Shown: piece after piece, positions 21,301 to 33,139 of the stretch
Position numbering within the stretch: the stretch's first letter is position 1
Layout: each line of letters starts with the position of its first letter
Source: Inia geoffrensis
Lineage: Eukaryota > Chordata > Mammalia > Artiodactyla > Iniidae
Assembly: GCA_036417435.1 (NCBI GenBank)
Contig: CM070905.1
Location: 65,241,092 to 65,305,091 of the forward strand
Reading direction: 5' to 3'
DNA length: 64,000 bases
Notes under the pieces: model-generated
What the model was told of the DNA's origin: nothing
Database searches by the model: none
The model's input: the letters and a program-made list of their open reading frames with translations, nothing else
Translations under genes and position numbers: made by a program

Positions 21301-23509
21301 GATTGACCAAAAAAAATGTTAGACTATATCACTTCTTAAGATACGGGATTGAAAAAGAACAAAGATGCTTCCAATTTATGACTCCCATAATGTTAACTCT
21401 TATTCTAAAATCATGTTTCCTAATATTGCTGTCATCAAGCTTAAAGGGTACAGTATTATCTATTCTGTTAAGTTTTATGGCATTATGTCCACTTCCATAT
21501 CCCCATAGCCTGTAAAAATACCTGATAAAGGAGTAAAGGGTTTCATAAATATTTGTGGAATAAAATAATTTAATAAACAAGTAATTGTCACCCTTTAAAA
21601 AAAAAAAAAGAAATAGAGCGTGGGTTTAATGACACATAAAGACAAGACACCAGTCAGGGAAGAAGGGAAAATTGCTCTTCCTCTTCCTCAGGCCTGCATG
21701 GGGGCAAAATTTCCTCCCATTCACCCCTATGGACAAATATTATAGACTATCTCTTTTGTGATTTAACATGTTTTCTTAAACTCTTTACAGCTCAAATTTC
21801 AGTTTTGAGAAAATTTCAGAGTTGGAAAAATGTGGAGAAGGAATGGGAAGAAAACTCGAGGAATTTTCAAATAAAGCTGTGTCTGAGCTTAATACTGCAA
21901 CAAATTCAAGAGACTTTCATCAACTATTCGCACTGCAAACGCGGTTAGAAATATTCTTGGACAACTTTTGGGAATGACCTTCATCATTGCTTTTAACCTT
22001 TGTGTCTGTGTGTGCTTCCCATTACCTTTGTTTGATTTATATTGTTATCAAACTTGTTAACACTTCTAATACAGGGACCTGCAATAATGGATGTTCACGT
22101 GCTCACCATTTTTTTAAAGAGTGTTGGGCAAATAAGATGTTTCCTCTCGCAGGCTATCCCAGAGAGAACACATTGTAAATAAGTAATGCCGCCTAAAAAA
22201 AAGAAGGGAAGAAAAAATGTGTAGATTTTGATATATATAAACCATTTTTATTCTACTTCTATAATTTCCAAAGCGAGAGACTAGATATTCTTTCTCCACC
22301 CAAAATGCATTAGATGGATACTTCCAGAGGTGTGTGCTTTTATTATGCTATTCATTTGATTCATGATTCATAAAGCACCTTTGTACAAAAGCTAGCCAGT
22401 GTCTAAGCCAACACACTGACTTGAAAAATATACTTTGGACATAATTCTCTGTGCTCTGACTAGAGCAGCAGGGAATGCCAACAGAATTTAAACTCCTGGT
22501 CTTTCAAAGTTAAATTTGATAAAGAGAAGCTTACCTAATATATTGTTGGTAGAGGTAAAAGGAAGACAATGACTAAGACACAAACAAAAAAAGAAACAGA
22601 GTTGTTCTTTTTTGGAGCTGTATTTTGAAAACAACCAAAAAAGAAGGTTAATCTCTTCATTCTTGCTATTAAAATATTTCCCCCACCTTCAGAAAAATAG
22701 CATTATCATTGCAGAAAAGGGTAGTCAGATATTTTATTTTTAACTAGACCCAGAATACTATGATTCTGACTAGTTATAAGTTTTAAAATCTGAGAACCTC
22801 ATTAGAGTCAGGGGTATATAGGGGCTTTTAGTGGATGGGGAGTCTGCCTGTTTATATTCTTGACACAGTTCCAAGAGTGCTAGATTCCAACAATCACAGA
22901 CAACTCTGTTCTCCATTTGTTTTGATGAGCAGAGTCGTTCGCGCAATGCCGATAAATTCTTTAAATGGTTTTTCTTATATAATGGGCTTTTACTCTTCTT
23001 GGTAACATAAGCAGAGGAGTAAAATGTAGTGGTGTAGCTAAGGGGAGAGTCCACTTATTCCCCTTAGCATTTTGTCCCAGTAAAGCTAAAAGCTTTAAAA
23101 TAAATGGTTTTTAAAGAAAAAATTTTAAATTCTCCTACTAACAAAAAAATGGCATCTTTGGGGGGATAAGTTTCCTGTTAAGCACGTATTTAAAAGCTTT
23201 AAAGATATACTAAGCTGTGAATAAGGGAGGAAACCTTTTGTGCCCAGCACAAGCAAAACTCTTTGGGTTCTACATCTAGGGCCTTGGTTAGCCGTTGACA
23301 TTATTGGTGAAGGATAAGAAATTAGAATTTCATAAATTCTACTCGAATTTGCTAAGGCCTGTTAGGAAATGCTACCCTAGCCTGTGACCGCTTCTCTCTG
23401 TGACTTGGGCCTCAGGCATATGGAAATAAGTCTAGGGCCTTCCTGATTACCTGGGAAGTGGCTCTTTTCTTCATTCATTTTTTTTTTTTTTCCAAAAATA
23501 GTAACCACG
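21301..23509. other. No gene recognised
   Basis: About 2.2 kb without a repeat I can name. Poly(A) runs occur at 21597-21609 and 22194-22202. The minus-strand frame at 22770-23054 has no domain. The 23225-23460 segment is balanced in composition and looks single-copy. Confidence 0.4.
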
Positions 23510-23720
23510 GGCTTCCCTGGTGGCGCAGTGGTTGAGAGTCCGCCTGCCGATGCAGGGCACACGGGTTCGTGCCCCGGTCCGGGAAGATCCCACATGCCGC
23601 GGAGCGGCTGGGCCCGTGAGCCATGGCCGCTGAGCCTGCGCGTCTGGAGCCTGTGGTCCGCAACGGGGACAGGCCACAACAGTAAGAGGCCCGCGTACCG
23701 CAAAAAAAAAAAAAAAAAAA
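23510..23720 (+). mobile_element. CHR-2-type SINE
   Basis: Complete copy from GGGCTTCCCTGGTGGCGCAG to a long A tail. The A box TGGCGCAGTGG is intact; the B-box region is GGTTCGTGCCC. Target duplications AAAAATAGTAACCACG lie on both sides (about 23494-23509 and 23719-23734). A small insertion gives GCAACGGGGACAGG where other copies have GCAACGGGAGAGG. Confidence 0.96.
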
Positions 23721-23769
23721 AAATAGTAACCACGTTAAAATAATACATACATAGCATTTTTATCTTTTA

Positions 23770-23925
23770 ATTTTTACAGTACCTTATAGTAATCAGAGCA
23801 TGTGATATTATTCCCATTTTGCAGATGTGTGTGAGATTTTAAGGTTTGAAAAGTTTAGGTGTCTTACCCATGCCTAGAACATCCTATAGCTAAGATGGGA
23901 GTGTCCTAAAGTCTGGAGTCTGTTT
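23770..23925 (-). repeat. MIR SINE, antisense
   Basis: ATTATTCCCATTTTGCAGAT GTG, then GTGTCTTACCCATGCCTAGA ACA and GTCTGGAGTCTG follow the complement order of the MIR consensus. Highly diverged. Confidence 0.65.
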
Positions 23926-25489
23926 TTTGCTGTTAATCTTGTGTGGCTTTCCATGGCAGCAGGATCGAATGACCTCCAGAAATTCAGCGGGGCCAATTGG
24001 CTTGACTTCCAGCGTTGGTAGAGCCCAGATGCTCACTCACCAACCTGGAGGAGGGAGAGATCAACTGAAAGAGAAACATCTAATTCCTGTCTGGAGCTCA
24101 CTCCCTCACTCCTATAGCATTGTCTGTTTGAGAGTAGGGATTCTGTCTTCTGTGGTAGTTTTAGGTCTGGCACAGGGCTCTGGAAAATGTTCTAATGAAA
24201 TACTTGTAGAAAAAGAGAAAGAGAGATTTACTTATCACTATAGTGCTCAGATCACTTAGCTGTGAGTAAGCAATGCCTAATTGCATGGAGATTGCTGTGA
24301 GGAATAACTAAGTCAATTCACACTTGATGTCAATGTGCAAAGATAATGGTAGCTATATAGTATCCAGTTAAATGCACCATTCAGTGCCTTCACCTTCCCC
24401 GCCCTTAAGTTGATATATAGATAAAAAAATTACTTTTGCTATTAGGTGTTCATTTTAGAAAGAAGTGTTCTATATTTGGGCGAGATTTTCTATTTGATTA
24501 ATGAGGTGCTAATATATATAAAATAAATTAAGAAAATCTCATTAAGGAACCCAAAAGAATTATATTTTGCAAGTCGTAAATACATCACACAGCATCATCT
24601 CAGAGTTGGAAGGGTCCTTGGAGGAGCCAGGTGTCCCACCTTATGCACGAATTCCCTCTACAACATTCTGGAGGCTATCTCCAGCCTCTACCCAAGTCCC
24701 AACATGGACAAAACCATTTTCTTACAACCGTCGATTAGAGTGCTGGATTCCTGTAATTGTTACAGCTCTTTTTAATACTGAACTGAAATCAATTTCCTCT
24801 GGATTCCACCCAGGCTGCTAGTCTTTAAAAAAATTTTTTTTCTTCTCTTCTGGGGAATAAAATGGCTCTAAACTTGCTGGGCTGGCATTTAAACTTAAAT
24901 TGAAAAATCAGTGGGTGGTATAAGGCATATGAGTGTATAAATATACTTTCTGAATGGTTGTTTGAACTGGATCCTTCAAACAATGCAAAAAGGGTAGAGA
25001 AAATTTGAGGATACTTCATTTTTTTCTCATTTGTTTTATTTTTAAGCACCCCATCACACTATTTCACTCATCTAAGTGAAATAGGGATCTCAGTTTTGGA
25101 CTAAACTGGAATTCAAACATCTGTGGGCATGATTGCCATCTAGTGGATAGGTCCATGATAAGTTCATTTGTAGTAAAAATAATGGTTCGGGGTGGGAAGG
25201 GAGAAGTTAGGAAGAAAGTGGTTTGTTTTGTTTGGGCACCTGACCAAGGAATTGAGATGTAGAGAGAAGCACGCTGTCTGCCTGTCATACTGTCCCTACA
25301 TCAGTCTGTAGAACTACAGTGAGAAGATGGAGGGAGTCTTTGCCTGAAGGACTCCATGAGATATGGAAAGAGTGATAGTGCTTTGGCTTTATCACAAGTT
25401 ACCAAGTGTGACCTGTGTCAGAGAGAGAGGTGTTTTCTCTGCACCTCTTTGAGTTCCTGGGGATTTAGTGCTCTGAGAGTTTTTCAGTG
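23926..25489. other. No gene recognised
   Basis: Nothing nameable apart from a CTCF-like core at 25133-25146. The plus-strand frames at 23927-24259 and 24567-24821 have no domains. Near 24603 GAGTTGGAAGGGTCCTTGGA GGA resembles MIR3-like debris. Confidence 0.4.
25133..25146 (-). promoter_or_regulatory. CTCF-like core
   Basis: The plus strand reads TTGCCATCTAGTGG; the minus strand CCACTAGATGGCAA fits CCASYAGRKGGCR. Not inside a repeat I recognise. Confidence 0.4.
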
Positions 25490-26080
25490 GTAGCATTTTG
25501 GTCTGGATAAATTGCATGGGGTGGAGTTAAATAGGCAAAAGAGACGTTATTCAAGATTGTCATAATGGGGAGAGAGTAAGAACTCAACTCCAGTAAGACA
25601 AAAGTTTGGAGAGTTTTAAAGCAGTGGGGTGAGCTAGTGGAAAGTAACTGGAGGACATTAGTGGGGAGGTTGGGCCATGTGTTTAGTCCATTTGTGTTTG
25701 CTAATTGGCACTTATTGAAGTCAGGTTCCTACCCTCCTACAGAGACAGGGAGATAGGTGCCCTATCTTTCTCTATGTTTGTATTTAGAGGGATGACTCCC
25801 AGTCCCTTGAGAAAGACATTCCTGAGTTGTAAAACTGGCAAGAGACTAGGAGAAGATTTACATCTTAAAGGGGCAGAGACAAAATTTACAGATGCAAGTT
25901 TTCCTAAGTAAATGCTCTAAGAAAAGGTAGATCAGGGCGCTAGAATCAGGAAGAAGCCTGTCTAAAGGTTAGTCAAGCTGAGCGAATGTTAAGTCTATCT
26001 TGGTCAGACATCGGTGTTTTCATGGAATACGGTTGTAGCAGTAGAACTGAGAGGTACTGCCCTCAAGTGGTTTCAAGGGA
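25490..26080. repeat. Possible old LTR
   Basis: Blocks such as GGTGGAGTTAAATAGGCAAA, AGTTTGGAGAGTTTTAAAGC AGTGGGGTG, CCCAGTCCCTTGAGAAAGAC and TTAAAGGGGCAGAGACAAAA TTTAC give the impression of an old mammalian LTR-type repeat. I see no clear ends or duplications, so this is tentative. Confidence 0.3.
26057..26070 (-). promoter_or_regulatory. CTCF-like core (one mismatch)
   Basis: The plus strand reads CTGCCCTCAAGTGG; the minus strand CCACTTGAGGGCAG differs from the core CCASYAGRKGGCR at one base. Confidence 0.3.
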
Positions 26081-26374
26081 GTGGGCATCACTGAAAAGAC
26101 AGGGTTGGAAGACTTGTGAGGCTCTTCAGGAACGCCCAGAAACACACGTAGGGCTGTGCAAAGGATCGAGAGTATGTGTGACATACATAGTGGCAAGACC
26201 AGTGAAATTTGGGTTATTGCCATTAACAAGGTCCCGGGGACAATTGGCGAGGCCTGGGAAATACAGGTTACTGAAGTAAAACGTTTTAAACTCACTTTGA
26301 AACTTATTGCAGCCTTTAGTCCAGAAGTGCATGTACTGAGACATGTTGCTTTTCTGGCCTTCATACAAAGGGTG

Positions 26375-26605
26375 CTGTGGTAGAGTGGAAATAACACTTT
26401 TACACAGCTAAAAGAACTGAGTATTTTTGTTTTTTGTTGTGTTCTACCATTTACCAGCTAAACAGTCTTATATGAGTCACTCATATTTCCTTTACTTCCT
26501 TATGAGGAAATTGGGAATAATATATCTACTTCACAGGGTTGTTATCAGGATGAAATCAATGTACCTGAGATCCTTTGCAAAGCCTTATGAACAGCAAGTA
26601 TGATG
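26375..26605 (+). repeat. MIR SINE
   Basis: TGGTAGAGTGGAAATAACAC, CTACCATTTACCAGCTAAAC, TTCCTTATGAGGAAATTGGG AATAATAT, ACTTCACAGGGTTGTTATCA and GATCCTTTGCAAAGCCTTAT run in MIR order through the conserved core. Confidence 0.8.
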
Positions 26606-28290
26606 TGTTTCTTTTGACCTCCAGTGTGTCTCATCCATTACTTAAACACAGCCTTAATGTGACCCCAGTCATGTCTCTGTAGGACCATTGTAACTTTTCA
26701 TAATCAGACTATTTCTTTTATGCTCTGTTTATGCAAATTCACTCTAGTTCCCATTCATTTAAGCAGCACATACATGTTCTAAATAGATTTTTTTTCTCTC
26801 TATTTCATCTGTCATGCTTGATCTATGTTCCAGCTCACGAAATCTTGGACTTGGACTTCCATCTTTTCAACATTACTCTCTCTCAGGAGGTCTTTTGTGA
26901 TGAAATGGAAGTCAGTGGAAGCCTTGCCCATCACACTCCTTCCTGAATACACATGTTGCCATTTGCTTGCTAAAATGTCTCAGTGCTTGCTTAGGGATTT
27001 TTATGTTCTTTATGGGTCTGTTTGAATTTGACTAAATTATACTGTGTAGCCGTAAGCAGCTCAACATCAATATCTACACAAGATAAATCAATTCAGTTTA
27101 TGGAATATCTAAGGAAGATGCCAAAGAAAAATGTGTGCTCTTTGATAGAAAATGTGGGTGTTGATAAGAAAAGAAAATCATTATTTGGTGGGAGAGTTAA
27201 ACATTTGCTTACCAGAAAAAAATAAATTCTTAACTTCAAAGGAATTGCTTATTTTTCCATTAAATACTCAGGACAAAAAAAGTAACTATTTTGAAAGGAC
27301 TATCTAATGATGCAGTCGCAGTTACTTTGGTATTTGGCCCTTGTTCTGTAGCAATTTAGTCTGAACAAGACCCGAGTGTGTGCTATTCTTTGGCATTATG
27401 GTCCTCTAAACATAGGCATTGATGGCATTCACGATAATAGATTAAATAGGGCCAACTTTTGTTAGTAATTTGTTAGAAAACTCCCACAGAGATACCTATG
27501 GTGCAGCTGAACAATGATGTTGGTAGTGTGTTATTTTGCTTTAGGAAAAGCTACAGCATTCCAACACGGTATTCAATGCCTGGTACTGGAAGGCTCTTCT
27601 CTATTTGATGTAAATTAAACATTGAGTACACTCTGCCTGGTATTGCAATTAGCATCTGGGCCCTGACCAAATTCTAATTGTGCAATTGCAGGTTACTTAC
27701 CACTGCATAAGAAATATACTCCGTCATATCCTTACTTTGTTATATAATTTTGCCTGGGGTTGTGAAAGCACTGTTGCATTCTGCCACTGTGTGCAGCCAG
27801 TGGGCTTTTAGAAATTTCAGCATGAAAGGCTCTCAAGAAAACATGAAAGTCTTTTAACATAAGGTTATCTCCAGGAGACTACTTTTTGGTTTAGTTATGT
27901 GATTGCATTTGTATTTGTATTGCACATGTATTTTTCTTTAGTTCTACTTAGTGGTTTTTAAATTAATGGACTTTATGGTAGGTTTTCAGATCTTGTGCTT
28001 TCAATTCCATTTTTTTAGGGAATGTGGCTAAAAGTTTCAGAATGAGATATGCAGTGTTTAGAGATGAAAAATAAAAGTACAGTCAACTAGACATTATTTT
28101 GCTGATCTGAATTTTTTGTTGGAAATAAAAATAGTAGAAGGCTTGTATTCTTAAGAGAAAATAAAATTTTTGGAAGAAAGCTGCTGGATAGTCCAATTTT
28201 TTATTGATTGATTAAATTTTTCACATTTTGAAGAAAATATTACTTGAGGAACAAATGGATTCTTTGTGAGGTGGCAACAAAGGGCTGCTT
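26606..28290. other. No gene recognised
   Basis: About 1.7 kb of AT-rich sequence without nameable repeats. The plus-strand frame at 27022-27225 ends in a basic stretch but has no recognised domain and no gene context. Possibly single-copy. Confidence 0.4.
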
Positions 28291-28298
28291 GGTTTACA

Positions 28299-28478
28299 CC
28301 AGGGTCAGCAAACTAAAACCCACATGCTGTCCAGTCCACCGCCTACTTTCGTAAAGGAAAATGGCCATGCCTATTTGTGTATGCATTTTCTATGTCTCTT
28401 TTTGTAGAGACAGTATGGCCTATAAGGCTTAAAATATTTACTATCTGGCCCTTTCTAGAAAAAAATTTGCCAACCTGT
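28299..28478. mobile_element. hAT-like non-autonomous DNA transposon
   Basis: The ends are imperfect inverted repeats: CCAGGGTCAGCAAACT at the left, and ACAGGTTGGCAAATTT read from the right on the minus strand. Identical GGTTTACA sequences flank it (28291-28298 and 28479-28486); an 8-bp target duplication is the hAT hallmark. Internal text TAAAATATTTACTATCTGGC CC is shared with a common mammalian repeat. There is no transposase. Confidence 0.8.
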
Positions 28479-28486
28479 GGTTTACA

Positions 28487-28716
28487 CCATTAACTTTATC
28501 TTGTGGAATCAGAGCTGAGTTTGTACATCCTCAAAACTATGGGAGAATCAAACCACATATTTGACAAACAGCTAAACCTAAGACTTTTCTATCCCTTGTA
28601 CTCTGGATAGACATTTGTGGCAACCACAAGCTTCCCTTGTTTTTCCTGCAGAGCCCCAGCTCTTGTCTGTGACTGTGGCACCAGAAATTTGGGGTGGATA
28701 GACTATTGTTGGATAA
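28487..28716. other. No recognised feature
   Basis: Short spacer between the hAT-like element and the next SINE. Confidence 0.4.
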
Positions 28717-28731
28717 ATGGTATGTATTTTT

Positions 28732-28918
28732 TTTTTTTTTGCAGTATGTGGGCCTCTCACTGTTGTGGCCTCTCTTGTTGCGGAGCGCAGGCTCAGTGGC
28801 CATGGCTCACGGGGCCCAGCCGCTCCGCAGCATGTGGGATCTTCCCGGACCGGGGCACGAACCCCTGTCCCCTGCATCGGCAGGCGGGCTTTCAACCGCT
28901 GCGCCACCAGGGAAGCCC
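28732..28918 (-). mobile_element. CHR-2-type SINE with internal deletion
   Basis: Target duplications ATGGTATGTATTTTT at 28717-28731 and 28919-28933 are identical. On the plus strand GCGCAGGCTCAGTGGCC replaces the longer GCACAGGCTCCGGACGCGC..CAGCGGCC found at 20169. About 15 bases between two GGCTC copies are missing. Confidence 0.95.
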
Positions 28919-28933
28919 ATGGTATGTATTTTT

Positions 28934-30539
28934 ACCTAAACCCTTGAAATTATGTTTTGAACCCAATGGAAACATTATTCGGTTTGCAGCAGCTTCATAT
29001 TTTAGGCTGCCTGTTTAGAACTGCCCTTGCGCTGCAGTTTGCACTTACACTATAAAGGTAGAACAACATACATCTCTTCTTTTACTGTTAGCTCAAACTG
29101 ATCACATGCCCTTTTCTAAACCATTACTGTAGACTCATCAGAATCTACACCTGCAATTTGGAATAGGGTTACTTACCCTGTAACACCTGGGAGAAGAGTG
29201 GACACCTGGAATGGTTATTCTCCGTTTGCCCCTCCAGAGCTACCCCTTCTCTGTCTATTTTATCTTGAGTTCCCCCAAAGCAGAACTTGAGAAAAGGGAC
29301 ACATGAAGATAGTTATTTTGGGAAATGATATCAGGCAATAGGAGTCAGGGGACCGGGAGTAGTAAAACAGAGAAGGAGGTAAAGTGAATTCAAGAGTAAG
29401 AAGTTTTAAAGCTGAGTGTTAGTTACTGTTATGGGCAACTGGGGCTATCTGGCAACTGGGGCTCAGTCCAACAGAGAACATCTGAAGAACCCTGTAGATC
29501 CCATCTCAGAATTGTCTGCTCAAGACATGGAAGAAATTGTATTTACCTATTGGTTTCCTAACCCAAACGGTCAAGGGTTGCCCCAGGGACCACTAACTTT
29601 CTATGTACAGTTTGAACATGCTGCAGAATGGGTAAGCAGACTAGTCTCCTGTAGGTGTCTCACATGGTGAAGGCAAAGGAGAAACAAGAGACATGCTGTG
29701 AAACTGAGTCCAGGGGCTATTGCTGCAGCTAGTTGACCTAGCAACGGCCAGGACAAGATGATAGGCCAAGGGAGTGTGAGGCGGGACATAAAATATGTCT
29801 ATTTCACTGCCCTTCTTAACCTGCTACGTACCTCAGGGGCTGATATCGGTAGCCTAGATCACCTGATCTCCTTTGCTATCTGGCTTCTCTTTGAGTCTTG
29901 GTACCAGGAGACATGGGAGGAAATCCGAAGGCAGGAGAGAAAAATGGTGGGGTATTTATTTCCCCCAGCTTCCTCCCTCCTTGTGCCGCCATTGGCACAA
30001 CTCCTATAGGGTATGTAGTCCTGCTTCTGTGGCTCCAGCTCTCTTTGGGTTTTGGTAACACCATTCTCTTTATTCCACAGGCCATAACTTCTTCCAGAAG
30101 ACCTCCTGTAGCTATAGCTTTCCCTTGGGTTCAATAACCTCTTCACCTTGTCCCTCTTCACCTTCAAGCCTGAAGTAGGTATTAGCTCTCTGCTATTGCT
30201 GATCCTTGGAGCTTGCTCAGACCACTCTAAATAGTCCTTTCATTGAACTTTCATCTATTTAATCCTTTGATTGTAGCTTCATTTTCTATCTAAACAAAAC
30301 TGAGATTTTGTTTAGTAAAGTAAAGAAGGGGAAACGTCTTTTGGGTTGGCATCTAAAAGTGTCTGTTATTTCTCTTAGGAGGACCAGAACAAACAGAAAG
30401 CTTGCCACTGGCTTCAGTACACTTTGAAAAATGGCACAGAGATGAAATCCCTCTTCTGTGACAGCTTTCACCTTCAGTGGTTCCTATTCCCATATTTGAG
30501 TTGTTGAACTGAGAATGCTCTATTTAAAATTTTCACAGA
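28934..30539. other. No gene recognised; probable old repeat sequence at about 29280-30270
   Basis: GGCAACTGGGGCT occurs twice (29434-29446 and 29451-29463). The tail CTCTCTGCTATTGCTGATCC TTGG ... AATAGTCCTTTCATTGAACT TTCATC (30187-30260) recalls a mammalian repeat terminus with a polyadenylation-like end. The overlapping small frames (29416-30167, both strands) show no domains. Not classified. Confidence 0.35.
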
Positions 30540-30765
30540 GGGCTTCCCTGGTGGCACAGTGGTTGAGAGTCTGCCTGCCGATGCAGGGTACATGGGTTCG
30601 TGCCCCGGTCCAGGAAGATCCCACACGCCGCGGAGCAGCTGCGCCCGTGAGCCATGGTCGCTGAGCCTGTGTGTCTGGAGCCTGTGCTCCGCAACGGGAG
30701 AGGCCACAACAGTGAGAGGCCCGCATACTGCAAAAAAAAAAAAAAAAAAAAAAAAAAACCAAGTC
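30540..30765 (+). mobile_element. CHR-2-type SINE
   Basis: Full copy with an A tail of about 27 bases. Target duplications AAATTTTCACAGA at 30527-30539 and 30766-30778 are identical. The A box is TGGCACAGTGG, one change from the other copies. Confidence 0.96.
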
Positions 30766-30778
30766 AAATTTTCACAGA

Positions 30779-31179
30779 ATTATTTTTTCTTCCTATAATA
30801 TTGATATCTTTTCAATGTAAAGGATTTAAACAATACAAAAAGGCATAAAGATGAAACTGAAAATCTCCTATAGATCAATATTAACATATTGGTGTATATT
30901 CCTTCAGACTCTCTTGAATGGGTCTATAAAATAAATCGGCACCTCAATTTTATGTTTGGAAGGAAGACACTATAAAAAAGTGGAATGGGTGAGAAGAAAT
31001 AAGGAGAATTAAGGCATCATGTTGTTGGATAAGCACCAAGTTTGGATGTATCTATTATTCAAGGATGTGCAAACAAGGAAAAAGGAAATAGAAGAGGAAA
31101 AAAAGAAAACAAAAAGAGCAAATATTTACAATCCCTCAAAAAAAAAAAAAAAAACACCACAATTCAAAGGAAGACCATG
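30779..31179. other. No recognised feature
   Basis: AT-rich, with a poly(A) stretch at 31138-31154 that may be the tail of a decayed element. Confidence 0.4.
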
Positions 31180-31745
31180 CTTTTAAAAAACGTTTCCATG
31201 ATTAAATACTTGTGACAACTTAAATGTCCATCATGGGGTAGTAGATGAATGAATTACGGTGGACTCAGTACTACTTGCTCACTACTTTGAGAACAGTGTT
31301 ACTTCAGTGAATAAATGTGATAGCCATTCTGTGATACATTTAAAGAAGTATTTATAAACATGTAAAAAAGGTATTTGTATGAATGCTACTTGTGTACTAC
31401 TTTGAGAACAGTGTTGTTATATGTTAATAGAATGAAGTAGAATGTTATATGCTAATATGAAATGATCTTCAAGATATATTAAGTGAAAAAAAACAAGGCT
31501 TATAGAAAATCATCTCATTTGTATTAAAAACAGAAAACATAAATATACATTTACATGCTTGTATATACATAAAACATTTCTGGAAGGAAATGAGAAATTA
31601 TTAACAATATTTGATTATAAGAAAGGGAGGGATGTTTGGGATAAGAGGGAAATTTGCTCTTAGTTACATATATTTTTGTCATGGTTGATTGTTTTTCCTG
31701 TTCACATATTACTTATTCAACTAGTGAAGATTTACTAGATGGAAC
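31180..31745 (+). repeat. Old L1 3' end (end of ORF2 and 3' UTR)
   Basis: GTGACAACTTAAATGTCCAT CATGGGGTAGTAGATGAATG matches the L1M sequence before the ORF2 end. AAGATATATTAAGTGAAAAA AAACAAGG and TCTGGAAGGAAATGAGAAAT TATTAACA follow as in the L1M 3' region. A local duplication inside it is described in the findings. Confidence 0.7.
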
Positions 31746-31904
31746 ACAATTACATCTTTATTGTGCATTCAATTAACTTTAAGAAGACACAGAATCTCTG
31801 AAATGAGAGAAGAAGGATGACATAAAAGAAGTGGAAAAGGGGTTTCTACACACTTGTAAGTATAAAAGGAACTGACAAGGAAAGTTTAAATTGTTAAGAA
31901 ATTA

Positions 31905-32111
31905 GGGCTTCCCTGGTGGCGCAGTGGTTGAGAGTCTGCCTGCCGATGCAGGGGACACAGGTTCGTGCCCCGGTCCGGGAGGATCCCACGTGCCGCGGAG
32001 CAGCTGGGCCCGTGAGCCATGGCCGCTGAGCCTGTGCGTCTGGAGCCTGTGCTCCGCAACGGGAGAGGCCACAACAGTGAGAGGCCCGCGTACCGCAAAA
32101 AAAAAAAAAAA
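31905..32111 (+). mobile_element. CHR-2-type SINE
   Basis: Target duplications ATTGTTAAGAAATTA (31890-31904) and ATTGTAAAGAAATTA (32112-32126) differ at one base. A and B box regions are as in the other copies; the tail is about 15 A. Confidence 0.96.
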
Positions 32112-32149
32112 ATTGTAAAGAAATTAAAAATATAATGAGAAAATTAAAG

Positions 32150-32660
32150 TCTATGTTAGAAGCAGTACAGGTAAGAATCCTCTCTCAGAGAAGCAACCAG
32201 TGACTTGGAAGACATCTTTCAACAATTCTCCCAGGATTCAGAAGATAAGAACAAAGGAAATTAACAAGAGTGAAGAGCACAGGTGTAAAAGACCCCTGTT
32301 CAACCTACAGAAAATTGGTCTTCCAAGAAGAGAGAACAAATTGAACACAGCAAACATCAGAAAATAACAGTATAAAACTTTCCTGAGGTGAAGAATATCC
32401 TGAGGCAGCACATAAGGCAAAGCTGGCAAAACGAAAACAGTACCTAAACATATCCTGGTGAAATTTTTGAATGTCAACAGTAAACAAAGAATCTTCTGCA
32501 CATCCAGAAAGAAAAAATAGAAAAACCTGACTGGTTTTGTTCTTTTCCAGCATAATAAAAATCATTAGATACCAGTGGAACAATGTCTGTAGAATTCTGG
32601 AGTAAATAAAAAGAATTTGAGCTCTAACCAGGAATTTCCTATTCAATCATGATATCATTC
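32150..32660 (+). repeat. HAL1 / L1 ORF1-like relic
   Basis: The sequence follows the middle part of ORF1 of HAL1-type elements: GGTGAAATTTTTGAATGTCA then AAAGAATCTTCTGCACATCC AGAAAG and AACCAGGAATTTCCTATTCA. There are many stops and no open frame. The assignment rests on recalled consensus and could equally be a general L1M ORF1. Confidence 0.55.
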
Positions 32661-32819
32661 ATGTATATAAAAAGTATTTTTATTTAGTGTATATTGATAT
32701 ATTTATTATGAGCTTTAGAAAATATACCCCTTGTATTATTCCTGATAAAAAAGATTACTCAAAGGTACACTTAAACTAACCAAGAATTTTTTTTGTAGAT
32801 ATACACAAGGTTATTATAA

Positions 32820-33115
32820 TATTTAAATGGTTAAATCAAAGGAACTAGAATAGCTAAAACAATTTGAAAAATGAAAAATTGGGAGAAATAAGTCTACCCA
32901 GTTTCTACGGTACCAAGACTGTGTGTTATTGGCAGACAGATGGACACATAGATCAATGGACAGAATAGAGAACCGAGAAATGGACCCACACAAATATGTC
33001 CAATTGATTTTTGACTAAGATGCAATCCAATGGAGGAAAACCAGCCTTTTCAACAAATGGTACAGAAGCAAGTAGACATCAGTAGACAACCAGAAATATT
33101 CACCTTTGCAAAACC
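32820..33115 (+). repeat. Old L1, C-terminal part of ORF2
   Basis: CTAGAATAGCTAAAACAATT (32847), ATAGATCAATGGACAGAATA GAGAAC (32950) and TTGATTTTTGACTAAGATGC (33004) correspond to the ORF2 region encoding WNRIE...LIFD. Multiple frameshifts. Confidence 0.75.
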
Positions 33116-33139
33116 AAAGACAATCAACTAGTTGGAAAT

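Noticed and set aside
23510..23720. tRNA gene (A box and B box present)
   Set aside because: tRNA-derived head of a SINE; no cloverleaf and a poly(A) tail with target duplications.
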